Assembly (NCBI GenBank): GCA_025677815.1
Contig: JAIXMP010000047.1
Span: forward strand, 214,408-278,407
Length of the DNA: 64,000 nucleotides
From: Phascolomyces articulosus
Taxonomy: Eukaryota; Mucoromycota; Mucoromycetes; Mucorales; Lichtheimiaceae
Reading direction: 5' to 3'
Position numbers and translations under genes: made by a program. Below the pieces are notes generated by a model. It worked only from the letters and a program-made list of their open reading frames with translations. It did not search any database and was not told where the DNA came from. Shown here in pieces: positions 24,049 through 36,423 of this stretch (positions are counted from its first letter, which is position 1; the number at the start of each line of letters is the position of its first letter).

Positions 24049-27000
24049 ATGTCTAGAAGGACTAGCCTTCATACTGATCCTGGGTCTCAACATCAGTCAC
24101 AATTTACTACTACCCCACCATCATCTCCAAATATACATCGTATTGTTATTGAATCCCGACATTATGACTCAACGAACAGTAGTGCTACCGCACTTAACCC
24201 TCAGACCGAACCATCTTCACCACGGGAAAGTCAATATTATAATGACCAACGACTTTCCATGGCTGCTATGGCATTAATTGATGAGCTTGATATGGGTTCT
24301 ACATTAAGCAGACGAAGCAGTATTAGTCACCATATTATTATTGAAACGTCGCATGAACAGTCACGTCCACAGCAACAACAACAACAACAACAACAACCAT
24401 TTGTTCATATTCCACCAAGTAGCTCAACAATTGCTTCCGGAAGTAATCGAAGTAGTATGGTCGGTGGAACCCTTGGTGGTCCTTATTTTTTTAATGAAAA
24501 TAGTACGACAACATTATACAATCCACGTACCGACTATGGAAGATTCAGCTCGGGTTATTACTATAATACAAATAATCGATCATCGATGCCACCTGGTGGT
24601 CCATTAACCGAAGAGGAAGAATATGATATAGGAACTGTTACTGCGAACGGCGGTGCAGCACACTCACATCCGGAAAAATATCATTCAGTTGAACTTCAAG
24701 GTATTGAAAATGAAGCTATTATCAACAGTCAGCATGATGATATCACACATCATTCATCCAACATTAATTGCCGAGAATCATTACAAGCAGCAGTAACAAC
24801 AGGAGATGGAGCATGTAATAATGGTGGTGGCAACGATCATGATAATAACAATAATTCACTATCATCCATATTCTCAACATCTGAAAAAAGTAAGAAAAAA
24901 TGGGCAAGCATACACAAGCACTTGATTCATACAAAGAAGACGGCTACATCATTATTCATCAAATACTGGTTTCTTCTGGGTTTGGGTTTCGTGATTGGCA
25001 TGGCCTGGTTATTTCCAAATGTTGGTAAAACCAACGGTATCATTCAAGCTCAGTATACTGTGAAATGGGGTGCCGTTATTTTGATTTTCTTACTATCTGG
25101 TTTAGGCATTGATGTCCGTATCATGTTCAAAACATTTCTTCAGTGGCGACTTCATTTGGTCATCCAGGTTATTAATTTTATTGTGATGCCATTTCTGATG
25201 TATGGTATTGTTCTTATGTTTATCAAAGCCAATGCCAAAATTGATACTGCTGTATATAAAGGTTGGATGATCGCCATGTCAACAAGCACCACCGTCTCGT
25301 CCAATGTTGTAATGACAAGAAATGCCAAAGGGAATGATAGTGGAGGTAATTAAAATAATAATAGAATTTGAAAACAAATTTAATGTTACAAAATTTCATA
25401 GAAAACTAAATTTATACTTATAATTCTTTTTCTTTAGCGTTATTTAATGCAGCATTTGGTAACCTTCTTGGCATTTTTATTTGCCCTGCACTAATGACCG
25501 GTAAAAAATAAAATGAAAAACATAGCTTTCCACTCCCCCTATCGTATATTCAAAAACATTGTATTTACTTATCCATGATACATTTTTTTAAAAAGTTTTT
25601 CAACAAGATCCAAGAGTTTTCCCACCTGGTACTCCACACGGAAATCCCAATTATGTCAACATTTTTCGTACATTAGGGTTTACAGTTCTTTTGCCCCTTG
25701 TTATTGGTCAAATAATTCGATTTATTTTTTCAGAACCTGTAAAAAAATTAGCTGCCAAGTTACGTTTTCCAATTATAAATAATGTAGCTCTACTATTCTT
25801 GGTGTGGTCCGTGTTTTGCGATGGTGTTGCAAGTGATGCCTTCAATCAAATGACTGCAGTAGATATTGTCTCTATCATATTTGTTGATATATTTATGTAC
25901 GTCTTTGCATGTCTCTTATGTATTTACGTTGCTCGAGTTCCATGGCCACCGTTTTTATCCAAGCCAAAGCGGCTTGACCAATGGCGATTTGAAAAACAAG
26001 ACACAGTAGCTATCATGGTAAATGTTTTTTTTTTTTCATATGATTATTATTTATTACCTGTAGATTAGAAAGGACAGTTGTTAAGATGAAAAAAAAAAAA
26101 AAAAAAAAAAAACTAACAATGGTTTAAATTTTGTATACATTAGTATTGTGGTGCAACAAAGACAGTATCCATGGGTATTCCATTAATTAATGTTCTGTAT
26201 GCAGAGAGTAGTTATGGTGTTGTTGGTGTCCTTTCCTTGCCACTCCTGCTTTATCATATTATTCAGTATGCCTTTTTTTTTTCTTTTTTTTGTTCTTCTA
26301 TTATTGTCTGCTATGCATTGATTCATTTATGATTATTAATTTTACTGTTGTATCCTTGGGATACAATAGATTATTCATTGGCAACTTTCAAGTTCAGATA
26401 CTTAAAAATTGGATTAATAAGGACCAGAATAATGAAAAAAAGGAATCTCATATAATAAAAGATCACCATGAAAAACATCAAGTAGGTGGAACTATAGAAG
26501 AACCAAATGCTATAAATACTATGACGACATCAAGACCGTCATCTACTTTTGACAATGTTCATTATCAACAAGAAAGTAAACGTTACGATGTAAATATGAA
26601 TCAACAATGTCACTATCCAGCCTCAACTTCAGGTACGATTCGAAGTCATCGCCAAAGTTCAATTCCTATAGCAGCTGATGATGGTCGAGGAGTTTTTATC
26701 CAACAGCAACACCAACAAAGGTTGGTAAAACCTGACGAGACTCACGTCCATAACCCTTCGTTACATCAACATCATACTACCACAACAGCATCAGTATGCA
26801 ATGATGATGACAATGAACCAAAGAAAGATCCAATAGCTGTATCACGAGTATGGGAAACAGCGGAGAGGACATCATTTGAATCACCACCAACATGGCAGAC
26901 AACTCATCAAGCGTCATATGATGCTGCCCCTACAGCAACCACAACAACAGTAAGGAGAACTCCATCATTTGAAAGTGCTCGATCGCAATTGTCTTTTGCT

Positions 27001-27120
27001 TCATTTGATAATGAACAAGAACATGATACAGTAACAATGGCTCACCAAAGCAGTACTACCATCACCGCAAGTAATCGTCCTCAATCTAGCAGCACTGTAA
27101 CAAAGTGCCCAACAGAATAA
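24049..27120 (+). CDS. RCH1: SLC10A7/Rch1-type membrane protein with long tails
   Basis: Exons 24049-25345, 25438-25500, 25596-26017, 26144-26265 and 26370-27120 sum to 2655 nt (884 residues), all GT-AG. Residues ~1-295 are hydrophilic, Ser-, Gln- and Asn-rich. Residues ~300-660 hold about ten hydrophobic segments starting at YWFLLGLGFVIGMAWLFP, with the family-like LSGLGIDVR, STSTTVSSNVVMTRNAKGN, FCDGVASDAF and YCGATKTVSMGIPL motifs. The last ~220 residues are again low complexity. Known members (yeast Rch1, vertebrate SLC10A7) are plasma-membrane or secretory-pathway proteins that restrain calcium entry. They belong to the bile-acid transporter superfamily but do not clearly carry bile acids. 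Both tails are unusually long for the family and probably regulatory. Confidence 0.85.
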
Positions 27121-27484
27121 TAGTAGATTTGTTATATGTAGAAGTGTATTATAAAAAAATATACCTAGAAAGTGGACACCAATGGACCTTGTTGTATTTT
27201 ATCTAAATATATTATTTGTTGTATTAAGTCCATCATTTTGTTATGTAATAATATTATTAATAATTGTAACTACATTTGATATATTTTATGTTTACCATTT
27301 ATGCACCCATTTATGCATCAATAGGGGAAAGGTTTTTTAAGTAATGGTAACACAGAGAGAATGCGCAGTTATAGTCGGAGAGAACAAAGTGGAAGCACCA
27401 GAACCAATTTTTCACCACCTCTTTTTTTTTCCCTCACTTCAAACGAATCTCGAAGACGTAAAGCTATTTTAATTTCATTTTTGC
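27121..27484. other. Intergenic region between RCH1 and HSE1
   Basis: 364 bases of AT-rich 3' flank and promoter. No further feature is supported. Confidence 0.5.
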
Positions 27485-30318
27485 ATGTTTTCAAAAGCTA
27501 ATCCTTTCGAAGAAGCTGTCGGTAAGTATATTCATGCATCTACATGTACTTTATATATTATAAAAAAAAACATTAGTTGTTGTATGATGTAAATTTTTAA
27601 AATAAACAAAAAGTGCCAAGGAATAAGTATCTCACTCTTTTATACTTCTTTTTTTTTTTTGTAATATTTCTTTTTGTAAATAGCTGCCGCGACCAATGAG
27701 AATTTAACATCTGAAAATTGGGAATTAATCCTAGGTGTTTGCGATAAAGTTTCACGGGGAACACCTGAAAAGTATGTTAATTAAGTATAAAACGTAATGC
27801 CAAGGCACTGCATTCTTTTTTTTTCACTGGAAATTACTTTGTACCTTTCCCTTTTCACAACATATACACTCTTCCCCCTCTTTTATGAATTCTCTTGGCA
27901 ATATATGGATATTTACCACATTCTAACATTATTACTACACTGTATAGTGCTCGAGATTGTGTTGCTGCGGTCACAAAACGATTTACTAGTCGAAATGCAA
28001 ACGTACAATTGTATGCCTTGGCAGTAAGTTTTTTCTCAGTATACTTATGAAATGTGTAGGGGTTTGCTTGGTATTAATATATTTTTCGTTTACAGTTATC
28101 TGAAGCGCTGGTCAAGAATTGTGATATTACGGTTCATCGAGAGATTTCATCCCGTGCATTTACTACTGCGTTAAGTAAACTGATTCATGACAAGGTAAAT
28201 ACATATAAAGAAAAGAAAAAGACTTTGAAAAGGGTAGGATTTAGCAATATTCATTTCAAATCTGGGATTCCTTATAATTAGACCACACATGAAAGTGTAC
28301 GTAAGCGAGCCCTTGAACTTATTCAAGTATGTTCCTTGGAATTCAGTACCGATTCAAGTCTAGGACTTATGAACGAAGTGTATCATTCATTACGTGCAGA
28401 AGGAATTCAATTTCCTAATCCCCAGAAACCAAAGAAAGAATATACCCAGGTAAGTAATAGAAAAATATTTTTATTAGGGATCTAGTTCGTTCTTTTGTTT
28501 TAGTTTATTAATATATATATATATATAATATTTATAATTATCCAATAGACTGAATCAGATAAACAAAAGGAAGAAGAAGAACTTCAGTTGGCACTTGCTT
28601 TATCATTATCTGAATCTGAGAATCGATCCACCTATCGAGTAAGGATACTATTTGTTGATGAGAAGATCAAAATAAGGGAAGAAACTAGACCAAGAAAAAT
28701 TTAAATGTTTTGACTGTACATATATAAATAGGCCTCATCCTCTGTTGCGAAGACAACAATGGTGACAACAGCACCACAGAGTGCCTCAGCCATTGCAACT
28801 CCTGCATCCAAGGTATGTATGCGTTTATCATGATATTTAAAGTACGTGTTCTTTTTTTTTTTGAAACTAATCAATTACATTGAATAGCCTAAACAAGATA
28901 CCGCACCAAAAGTGTCAAGAGTACGAGCGCTTTATGACTTCCAGCCCACCGAACAAGGTGAATTGGGTTTCCAGAAAGGGGACATTATTCGAGTTATTGA
29001 AAGTGTCTATCGTGACTGGTGGAAAGGGGAACTTCGAGGACTAATGGGTATTTTCCCAGTGAATTATGTGGTATGTATATTGGATAGGAAATGAGATTCT
29101 GATTTGGCAAATCTCTGGAAAAGGAAAACTTAGAGCATAATTACTGATAATACATATGATATAAAATGTTATTCCTATTAGGAGAAAATTGTGGATCCTT
29201 CGCCGGCTGATTTGATGAAGGAAGCACAAATGGAAGCAGAAGTAATGGGTGAACTTCAAAATGTGGATCGTTTGTTGGATATGCTTTCACGGATTGACCC
29301 TCAAAAAGATGCATTTTCAGAAAATGAAGAATTACAAGATTTATATAATAGCTCCCTCACTATTCGACCTAAACTTGTCAGATTGATTGAGAAATACAGT
29401 TTGAAAAAAGGTATGTGTGTGTTGGCCGGTTAAAGAGGACCAAATGAAGGGACAAAAATTTAATCCATTATAACAACATAGTGTGATCAATAATACCGTG
29501 GATATTAACCTACACATATTTTTAGATGAATTGGTCGCTCTAAATGAGAAATTCTTACATGCACGTACCATGTATGATAGAATGTTGGGAACGTCACTTG
29601 CCAAGTACACAACCCCAGGTGCTCCAAGTGGTATGAAAACAATGTATCTATATTTTTTGTTGTTGTAAAATATGAACAGACTAAAATACTAAAATTTATC
29701 ACTATAGCTCATGATTACTCGGCTCCTCAGCCTCAAGGATATGGCACATATCAACAACAACAACAACAACCTTATACACCTCAGCAACAACAAGCACAAC
29801 CTGTCTATACTAGCGCACCTTCACAAGATAACAACTATCAAGCCTATCAGCAGCAACAGCCGCAACAACAACAACAACAACAACAACAACCAACCGCATA
29901 CCCACAAAGTTATCCTGTGGCTCAAGCTTCTCCAAATTTGCAACATCAGCAACAATATCCACCAGTTTCTCAACAAGGATCACAACAATCGCAACAGCCA
30001 CAGCAAGGAGCACCACCTGCCTTTGGCTATCCTGAAGCTGCTCCTCATCAAGTACAACCACAACAATCTCAATCACCTTCTGTGGATCATATTGCTCAGC
30101 AGCAACAACAGTCATATGCTCCTGTCCAACCTACAGGTACTCCTACCTCATATCCACCCCAACCAACTTATTCTACTCCTTACCCATCCCAACAACAGCA
30201 GCAACCACAACAACACACTGACCAAACACAAAACTATTCCTATGGAGTGGCAACCCCAATGACCCCTCAACAACAACATCCTCAACCAACCGCCTATCCA
30301 CAATATCCCCCACAGTAA
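27485..30318 (+). CDS. HSE1: ESCRT-0 subunit Hse1 (VHS-UIM-SH3)
   Basis: Eleven exons: 27485-27521, 27684-27771, 27948-28023, 28096-28194, 28282-28449, 28549-28638, 28732-28812, 28888-29070, 29182-29410, 29526-29630 and 29708-30318. They total 1767 nt, 588 residues, all GT-AG. Domain order: VHS (about 1-145), a ubiquitin-interacting motif (EEEELQLALALSLSESE, about 164-180), SH3 (about 225-274, ALYDF...WWKGEL...GIFPVNYV), a helical Vps27-binding region (about 275-385), then a Gln/Pro/Tyr-rich tail. This is the STAM/Hse1 architecture. With Vps27 it sorts ubiquitinated cargo at endosomes. The stop at 30316-30318 is followed in frame by 13 more codons in the style of the tail (QYPGANQAYAQNY) up to TAG at 30358-30360. 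The TAA may therefore be a recent truncation or an assembly variant. Confidence 0.92.
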
Positions 30319-30515
30319 CAATATCCTGGTGCTAACCAAGCTTATGCTCAAAACTACTAGTTCTGATAAATTAGTTTTGCCGAAATAAAATAGTCTATAT
30401 ATGTCGGGTGTGATAATGACAGACTGAGTGTGTGTGTTTGCATGGAGGGGTTACAAATAAATAAATAAAGACAGGCTTTTTTTTTGTTTATTTGAGATAA
30501 GACCATAACTACAAA

Positions 30516-31915
30516 ATGATATCTAAGGTACACCATAATTCTTATTATCAGGGGGGGAGTTTTACCTTCATTGAGTCTAATATAAAATATGTATATACTC
30601 ATGCTTTGCTTATGAATTAGAGAATTCTTACTACTTCTACTACTACCAAGCGTGTCATTTTTTCAGGAATTCAGCCAACTGGTATTCCACATTTGGGAAA
30701 TTACCTTGGCGCATTGTCAAGCTGGAGTCGTCTGCAACAACCGGATACGACCAATTTTTACAGCATTGTTGACTTGCATGCTATAACTATGCCACAAGAT
30801 CCCGATACCTTACGTCAATCCAAACTTGATATGGCTATTAGCTTACTGGCTTGTGGTGTAGATCCTAAACGAAGTGCTTTATTTGAACAAAGTCGTGTCA
30901 GTGCACATTCGGAACTTGCGTGGATATTCAACTGTTTAACACCTGTTGGTTGGCTTGGGCGTATGACACAGTGGAAGTCCAAGATGGATAAAGTGCGAGG
31001 CCATGCTGCTTCTCATGCTGAGATATTAGCAGATGAGTCCTTGACAACTGGGTTAAAGATGGGTTTGTTCGGTTATCCTACGTTACAAGCTGCCGATATT
31101 TTACTTTACAAGTAATGTTTTATTCAATTTCCCCTCTATTTTAAGGGTTATTTTAAGTATTTAGACGTGATACACATAAATAATGCTTTATTACTTCAAA
31201 AAAGGTGTGCGATGGAATGATGACAAACTTATTATACTTTTCTCTATCGAAATGTTGTAACTAGAGCAACGCACGTACCTGTAGGTCAAGATCAATTGCA
31301 GCATCTTGAATTAGCACGTGATACTGCCAAGCTATTCAATAAGACGTTCAAGAAAGATGTGTTCCCAAAACCTATTGCAATTACACGTAAGCAACGAATT
31401 ATCATGTATCAATGTAAACAAGTACCAAACTCTGATTCTTCAATTCATATCAATATGTAGCACCTGAAACACAGCGTGTTATGTCATTACGGCAACCTAC
31501 TGCAAAAATGTCTAAATCTGATCCATCCGATTTATCTAGAATTAACCTGTCAGACACACCAGAAGTAATTCAGAACAAGATACGACGTGCCACCACAGAT
31601 TCTTTAGGAAGTATTAGCTATGATAAAAAGGAACGGCCAGGTGTTTCCAACTTGTTGACTATCTACAGCACTATGCGTGACATTACCGTTGAAGAGGCTG
31701 TTAAAGAATTTGAAGGAATAGAAAGTACAAAGCAATTCAAAGAACAAGTAGCTGATGCTGTTATTGAACATATTTCACCCATACAAGCTGAATTATTAAG
31801 ACTACAAGCTGATCAAGGATACGTTCGTCAAGTATTAGATGAAGGTGCTGCGAAGGCAGCTGAGGTTGCACATAAAAATATGGAAGAAGTATACAAAGTG
31901 GTTGGTTTGAAATAG
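30516..31915 (+). CDS. MSW1: Mitochondrial tryptophanyl-tRNA synthetase
   Basis: Class I aminoacyl-tRNA synthetase of bacterial/mitochondrial TrpRS type. It has SGIQPTG and [10 protein letters not shown] (HIGH-like) near the N-terminus, [15 protein letters not shown] in the middle, and AKMSKSD (KMSKS loop). Exons 30621-31111, 31265-31386 and 31461-31915 are certain. There is no usable ATG in frame at the start of the 30621 exon. The best start is a 12-base exon at 30516-30527 (MISK) with a GTACAC donor. This gives 1080 nt, 359 residues, and an N-terminus rich in Ser, Thr, Lys and Arg, as expected for mitochondrial import. The alternative ATG at 30611 is followed by an in-frame TAG. It charges mitochondrial tRNA-Trp. 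Confidence 0.88.
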
Positions 31916-31970
31916 AAATATTATATTACTAAATAACTAGTATGTAATGGTTATATATGATATACGGTAG

Positions 31971-33256
31971 TCAAAAAATATACATTATTTTGGATATAGA
32001 ACATGTTACAACAAAAGCAATAATAGTGATGAAAAAGAAAGGAAAATGTCTAATAGGGGTAAGAATAGTGGTAGAAGAGGAATCTGAGGTAAAAAGAGAT
32101 TCCTGTTGTACCAAAGGCCCAATCCACCATTTATCGGGATGGTTTTTTTCAAATATGCTGTCACCAAACCCAATGTTCCACTGTTTAGAAGATTTTTCGT
32201 CTTCATCGATCTCTTCTGGTCTTGTCCCTTTCCAACGGCCCAAGCATTCATCATAGCATGTACTATTGGGTTCAAATAAAGGATCTACCAACTGTTCAAC
32301 TGTAATGCCTGTCTCGTCTGCGATCCATTTCAACATATTAGACAAATTACAAAAGCTTTCGATAATAGTTGGCGCTTTACTCTCCGTGTCGAATGGGACC
32401 GGACAGGTTGCATGGGATGGATCATGATCATAGACGCCAAATATCCTTGCAAGGAGACCAACGGCAACTGGTAACGAAGTACCATTGTTTACTTGCTTTT
32501 GTACAATCAATGGACTTCCTATAACGTGAAGAAAAAAAACCATTGTTAAATATATGGAACATAGATAAGGTGCATCCCGATTATTCTTACTCCAGTTGTC
32601 ATTTTAAATATTCTTTCATATCGCTATTTGTAAATAATTTAGATACCTGAATCACCATGACAAGCCCTTTCATCGCTGTGAGAAGACATTGCTTCGACCA
32701 TATCTGAGTATCCGGCTGTAAACTTCGTTATATTGACAGGCATATGTTGTAATATTCGCGCTTCTGGTTGATCAACTCTTGTATAACCATAGCCCATCAA
32801 CATGGCTTGACGTGGTACATCCAGATCTTTTGCAGACCATAAGGCAACCCTAGCAATGCGAGCCGAGGGTTTGAGGGGTTTCTGCAATTTGACAATAGCG
32901 ATATCATGGTGCATATCGACCTCCCCTTGATCTTTTAGATAGTCAGGATGTACAAGCCAATCGACGATCGGATTGATTGTATGATGTTTACGATCGATAT
33001 CTCCATAGCCAACAAAATATGGATTTTGCGTCATATTGAGTGGGTGTTCAACATCAGCAACACAGTGTGCAGCAGTAAGAACGATTGGAGGGTTGAAGGA
33101 TATAATTATGCCACCGCAGACATGTGGATTCCCAAGCATGACATAATATGGATAAGTGGATGAATCATTTACATTAACACCTTCTTGAATTGCGAGTACA
33201 AGTACTGGAACGAAATATATACAGCATAAAGCAATTGTAATAAAGAAATACATCAT
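31971..33256 (-). CDS. Trypsin-like serine protease (S1) with C-terminal membrane anchor
   Basis: Two exons (33256-32647 and 32518-31971, GT-AG) give 385 residues. The ATG at 33256 was chosen because it begins a clean signal peptide (MMYFFITIALCCIYFVPVLV); an open frame extends further upstream but reads as Lys/Phe-rich UTR. The catalytic triad is visible: His64 in LTAAHC, Asp118 in HHDIAIVKL and Ser203 in CHGDSG, split by the intron. After the protease domain comes a Cys-containing segment (residues ~250-320). The last ~25 residues are hydrophobic (FPFFFITIIAFVVTC), suggesting a type I membrane protein rather than a freely secreted enzyme. It converges on MSW1, with 55 bases between the two stops. 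Confidence 0.85.
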
Positions 33257-33579
33257 ATTATTATAATATATCAAATGAAAGAATGATAAAAAGGAAAGAT
33301 ATAATGAAGAGAGGTTGTGTGCAAGTTTTTTTTTCATTATAAGAAAAAAGAAATAAAAAGTTGTTGGTTTAGGATTATCATGATCCCAACCGCATAATTT
33401 TTTTTTGTTTTCCATTGTTGAAATTTAGTTTGACATACAACAGCAACAATATTTACATACATGTAATATGTGTATATATATAAGTTTATATAAGTTTATA
33501 AATATAGGAATTTATATTTTAGAATAATCAGCTAAAAAAGGGAAAGGGGTTGTTTGTTCCATTATGATGACATGAATTT

Positions 33580-34765
33580 TTACGATACATTCCATCCCTG
33601 AAAATCCAAATTTATATTATCGGCAAGCCAATCCTCCATAGACAGCGAAAATTGACCCATCCATCCAATATGCAGGTCAGGTCGAATTATGACAGCAGCA
33701 GGTACATCTTCATCTTTTACATTATATCCGGAATGGCATTGTGTTTGATTAATCTTGTCAATTAAGAGTGCTTGTTTATTAATGATACTTGGCGATGAAT
33801 CGATAATTCCTCTTTGTGTAGTTGTCGTAATGAGATGAATCTGTAACCAACTCCATTCCTTGTCTTTGAATGTTTCTAGTGCTTGGGATACTCGTTCGGC
33901 TGTATGTGTCAAATCACCTGCAAGGATTAATAAATGAAAACACCAATTGTGTTTTGTGCGCCAGAGATCATAAAGTCTTGCCTTTTTGCCAGTGTTATAT
34001 GCAACCACCTTAAAGTCGGGCGCACGATCACCTATCCTCAGTTTCCTAGACGGCAACGACGACGACAAGGCTGTCGATGCATATGAAATGCCAAACCCTG
34101 TTGTAAACTCTTGGTTCTCGTTTATCAAACTCATCAACGGTTCATCTTTCAAGTCATTCCCCGAAACCAACCGGTCAATGGCAATGACCTTTTGCGCTAT
34201 GGGTCGTCGTTCAGTTTCATAAGTTGATAGAAGATTAGATTTTGCTAAACCACAGTTCACCATGGCAATTTTCCACATCTGCATCATATATATATTACGT
34301 TGAAAATTTAATAACCGAGATGATTCTTGTGAATATTGAAATATAAAAGTTCTTACCAAATTAAAAACATCGCCAATGCCCGTGTTTAAGCCTTGTCCCA
34401 AAGTTGGACTTTGTGAATGACAAGCGTCTCCACATAGGAATACGCGAGGTATATTATTGTTATCATTTCCTTCTTCCTCTTCATTCATCCAATCGGTATA
34501 TCTATTTGCTACATGTTGACCAACACTATATACTGTCCACCACATTACTGCCAAAAATTCAACTCGATGTGGCAAAAGGGCTCTACGTGCTTCACTTTGA
34601 ACTGTTTCAAGTGGAATTTGATTCCTATCCCGATCATCCGATGGTAGTTCCACCATAACACGAGTTAAGTTATTTTCTCTTGGGAATAAACATGCATGGC
34701 TTCCAAAAGGACCTCGTACAAAACTATTATTATTTTATATATTTGTACGTATTAAATTGTAATGC

Positions 34766-34799
<34 letters not shown>

Positions 34800-35767
34800 A
34801 ACTTCAAGAACTCTTTTCTCCCTTCTTTAATAAAATAACAAAATTATTTTATACCTTATACTTTTTCGATCAGGAAAATTAGTTTGAACCAAAGCATCCA
34901 AGACGCCACAATTTTGTTTGCTTCCGCGGCCTTCATACTCAATTCCAAGCTGTTGTCTTATTGAACTATGGGCACCATCGCATCCAAGTAAATATTTGGC
35001 ACGGACCTTTTCTGTCGCATGGTTTTTTTTATTCTTCAATGTTGCCAAAATAGGATAATCTTCTCCTTCTTCTCGGATAAACTGTGATACGGTAACAGGG
35101 CGCTCCACTTGAATACCATTTTCTGAAAGTGTATGTTGAAAGTTTGATTCTGTAATATGTTGCCCAACACAAAGTAAATGCCTATACAGTAATATATGTT
35201 AGAAAGTTCAGTTTTTACAAAAATTGGTTATAAGATATAGCTTCATACTTGTATTTTGTTACTATGGAATCTGGGACAAAATCAATACTTGTACGTCCAG
35301 CTGTTGCTGTATGATTACGAGGTGGTAATTGATGATGAACTGCTAATGCATCAACTTTACTGCCAGTATTCAAGAGATCTGTGTTGAGTCCAGTAAAATC
35401 GAGAATTTCAAGAGTACGACCATGTAACCAGTCTCCGCGGCCCCAATGCTGTGGCTCAGCTTCAATGTCTGTATTTAATATATTTTTTATCGTATGATTA
35501 TAAGATAATTTGTTCACGCTCTCATGTTAGAAAGAATAAGAAACAAAAATTGGGATTCGAAGGTTTTGTTACCTATTATACGAATTGTTAGACCAGATCT
35601 GACGGCCATATTCGCTGCGAATAAACCAACAGGTCCACCTGTAGAAATACACTAATTATTATAACTATTTGATTTATGTAATAACTACGATTTACATTAT
35701 TTTATGTTCCATATTTTGTTTTACCTCCAACTATCAATATATCTACTTGTTTTGTTTCTTTGCTCAT
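33580..35767 (-). CDS. Phenol-hydroxylase-type FAD monooxygenase
   Basis: Six exons (minus): 35767-35725, 35638-35573, 35468-35249, 35181-34855, 34723-34357 and 34278-33580. They total 1722 nt, 573 residues, all GT-AG. The N-terminus has the FAD-binding DILIVGGGPVGLFAANMA motif. The middle has the DG motif LLGCDGAHSSIRQQLGI, and near residue 340 the GD motif FLCGDACHSQSPTLGQGLN contacts the flavin. The C-terminal ~190 residues have the thioredoxin-like fold of phenol 2-monooxygenases (IGDRAPDFKVV... and a terminal VIIRPDLHIGW). It probably hydroxylates a phenolic or other aromatic substrate with NAD(P)H and oxygen; the exact substrate cannot be told. Confidence 0.88.
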
Positions 35768-36423
35768 AAATATTATGCTTGCAGTGATCCAGATACAATT
35801 CGTAAGAAGTAAAATAATATAAAAAAGAAAAAAGGATATTTGGTGCTTTCAACAGGCAATATTTATATAATGTGCTTATAAACTGTGGGCTCACTTTTTA
35901 ATTTTTGTGGCATGATCAGACGTTTTCATTCTTTACTTTCACAGGATTTCACTGTACAAAAAAAGCATCTAATAAACCCGTTTTATAACATTTTGCTCGC
36001 TCTGCCAACCAATCTCCGCGACAGGTCCTAAAACGATTGAGAATTTCTGAAGACAGGCTTTAAGGAACCACAAAATTCAGCAGAATCTTCATGAAAAGAT
36101 CGGTTTAGGCAACACAAGCAATTGCTTCATAAATTGTTGCACAGTCTTCAGGACTGTTTTTTAATAAAAATAATAGTAATAGTTATGATAATAGTGATAT
36201 AATAATAATAGTGCATTTTAGGCACCCCAGGCGCACGAATCACGCACCAAATAGGGCTCAGTAAGGCGCTTAGGATACCAATCTGCTAAGAATTTACTGC
36301 TTAAAAATGCACTGTTGATGAAGTCTTAACTTTCATAGCCCGCTTAATGACTGGCGGCACGCTACAGTACCACAAAACAGTTACTTTCTTTTCCTTTTTT
36401 TTTTTTTTTTTAATTATTGCACT
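35768..36423. other. Border between host block and transposon island
   Basis: No gene. A CACTGTACAAAAAAAG word at 35950-35965 resembles CACTA-type element ends, and a similar CACTGCAAAAAAAGGG lies at 61995-62010. No inverted partner was found for either. The GC-richer stretch 36220-36370 has no recognised content. Confidence 0.4.

Noticed and set aside
29711..30262. Second long open frames on both strands inside the HSE1 tail
   Set aside because: CAA/CAG repeats give open frames in every frame. The spliced HSE1 frame explains the sequence.
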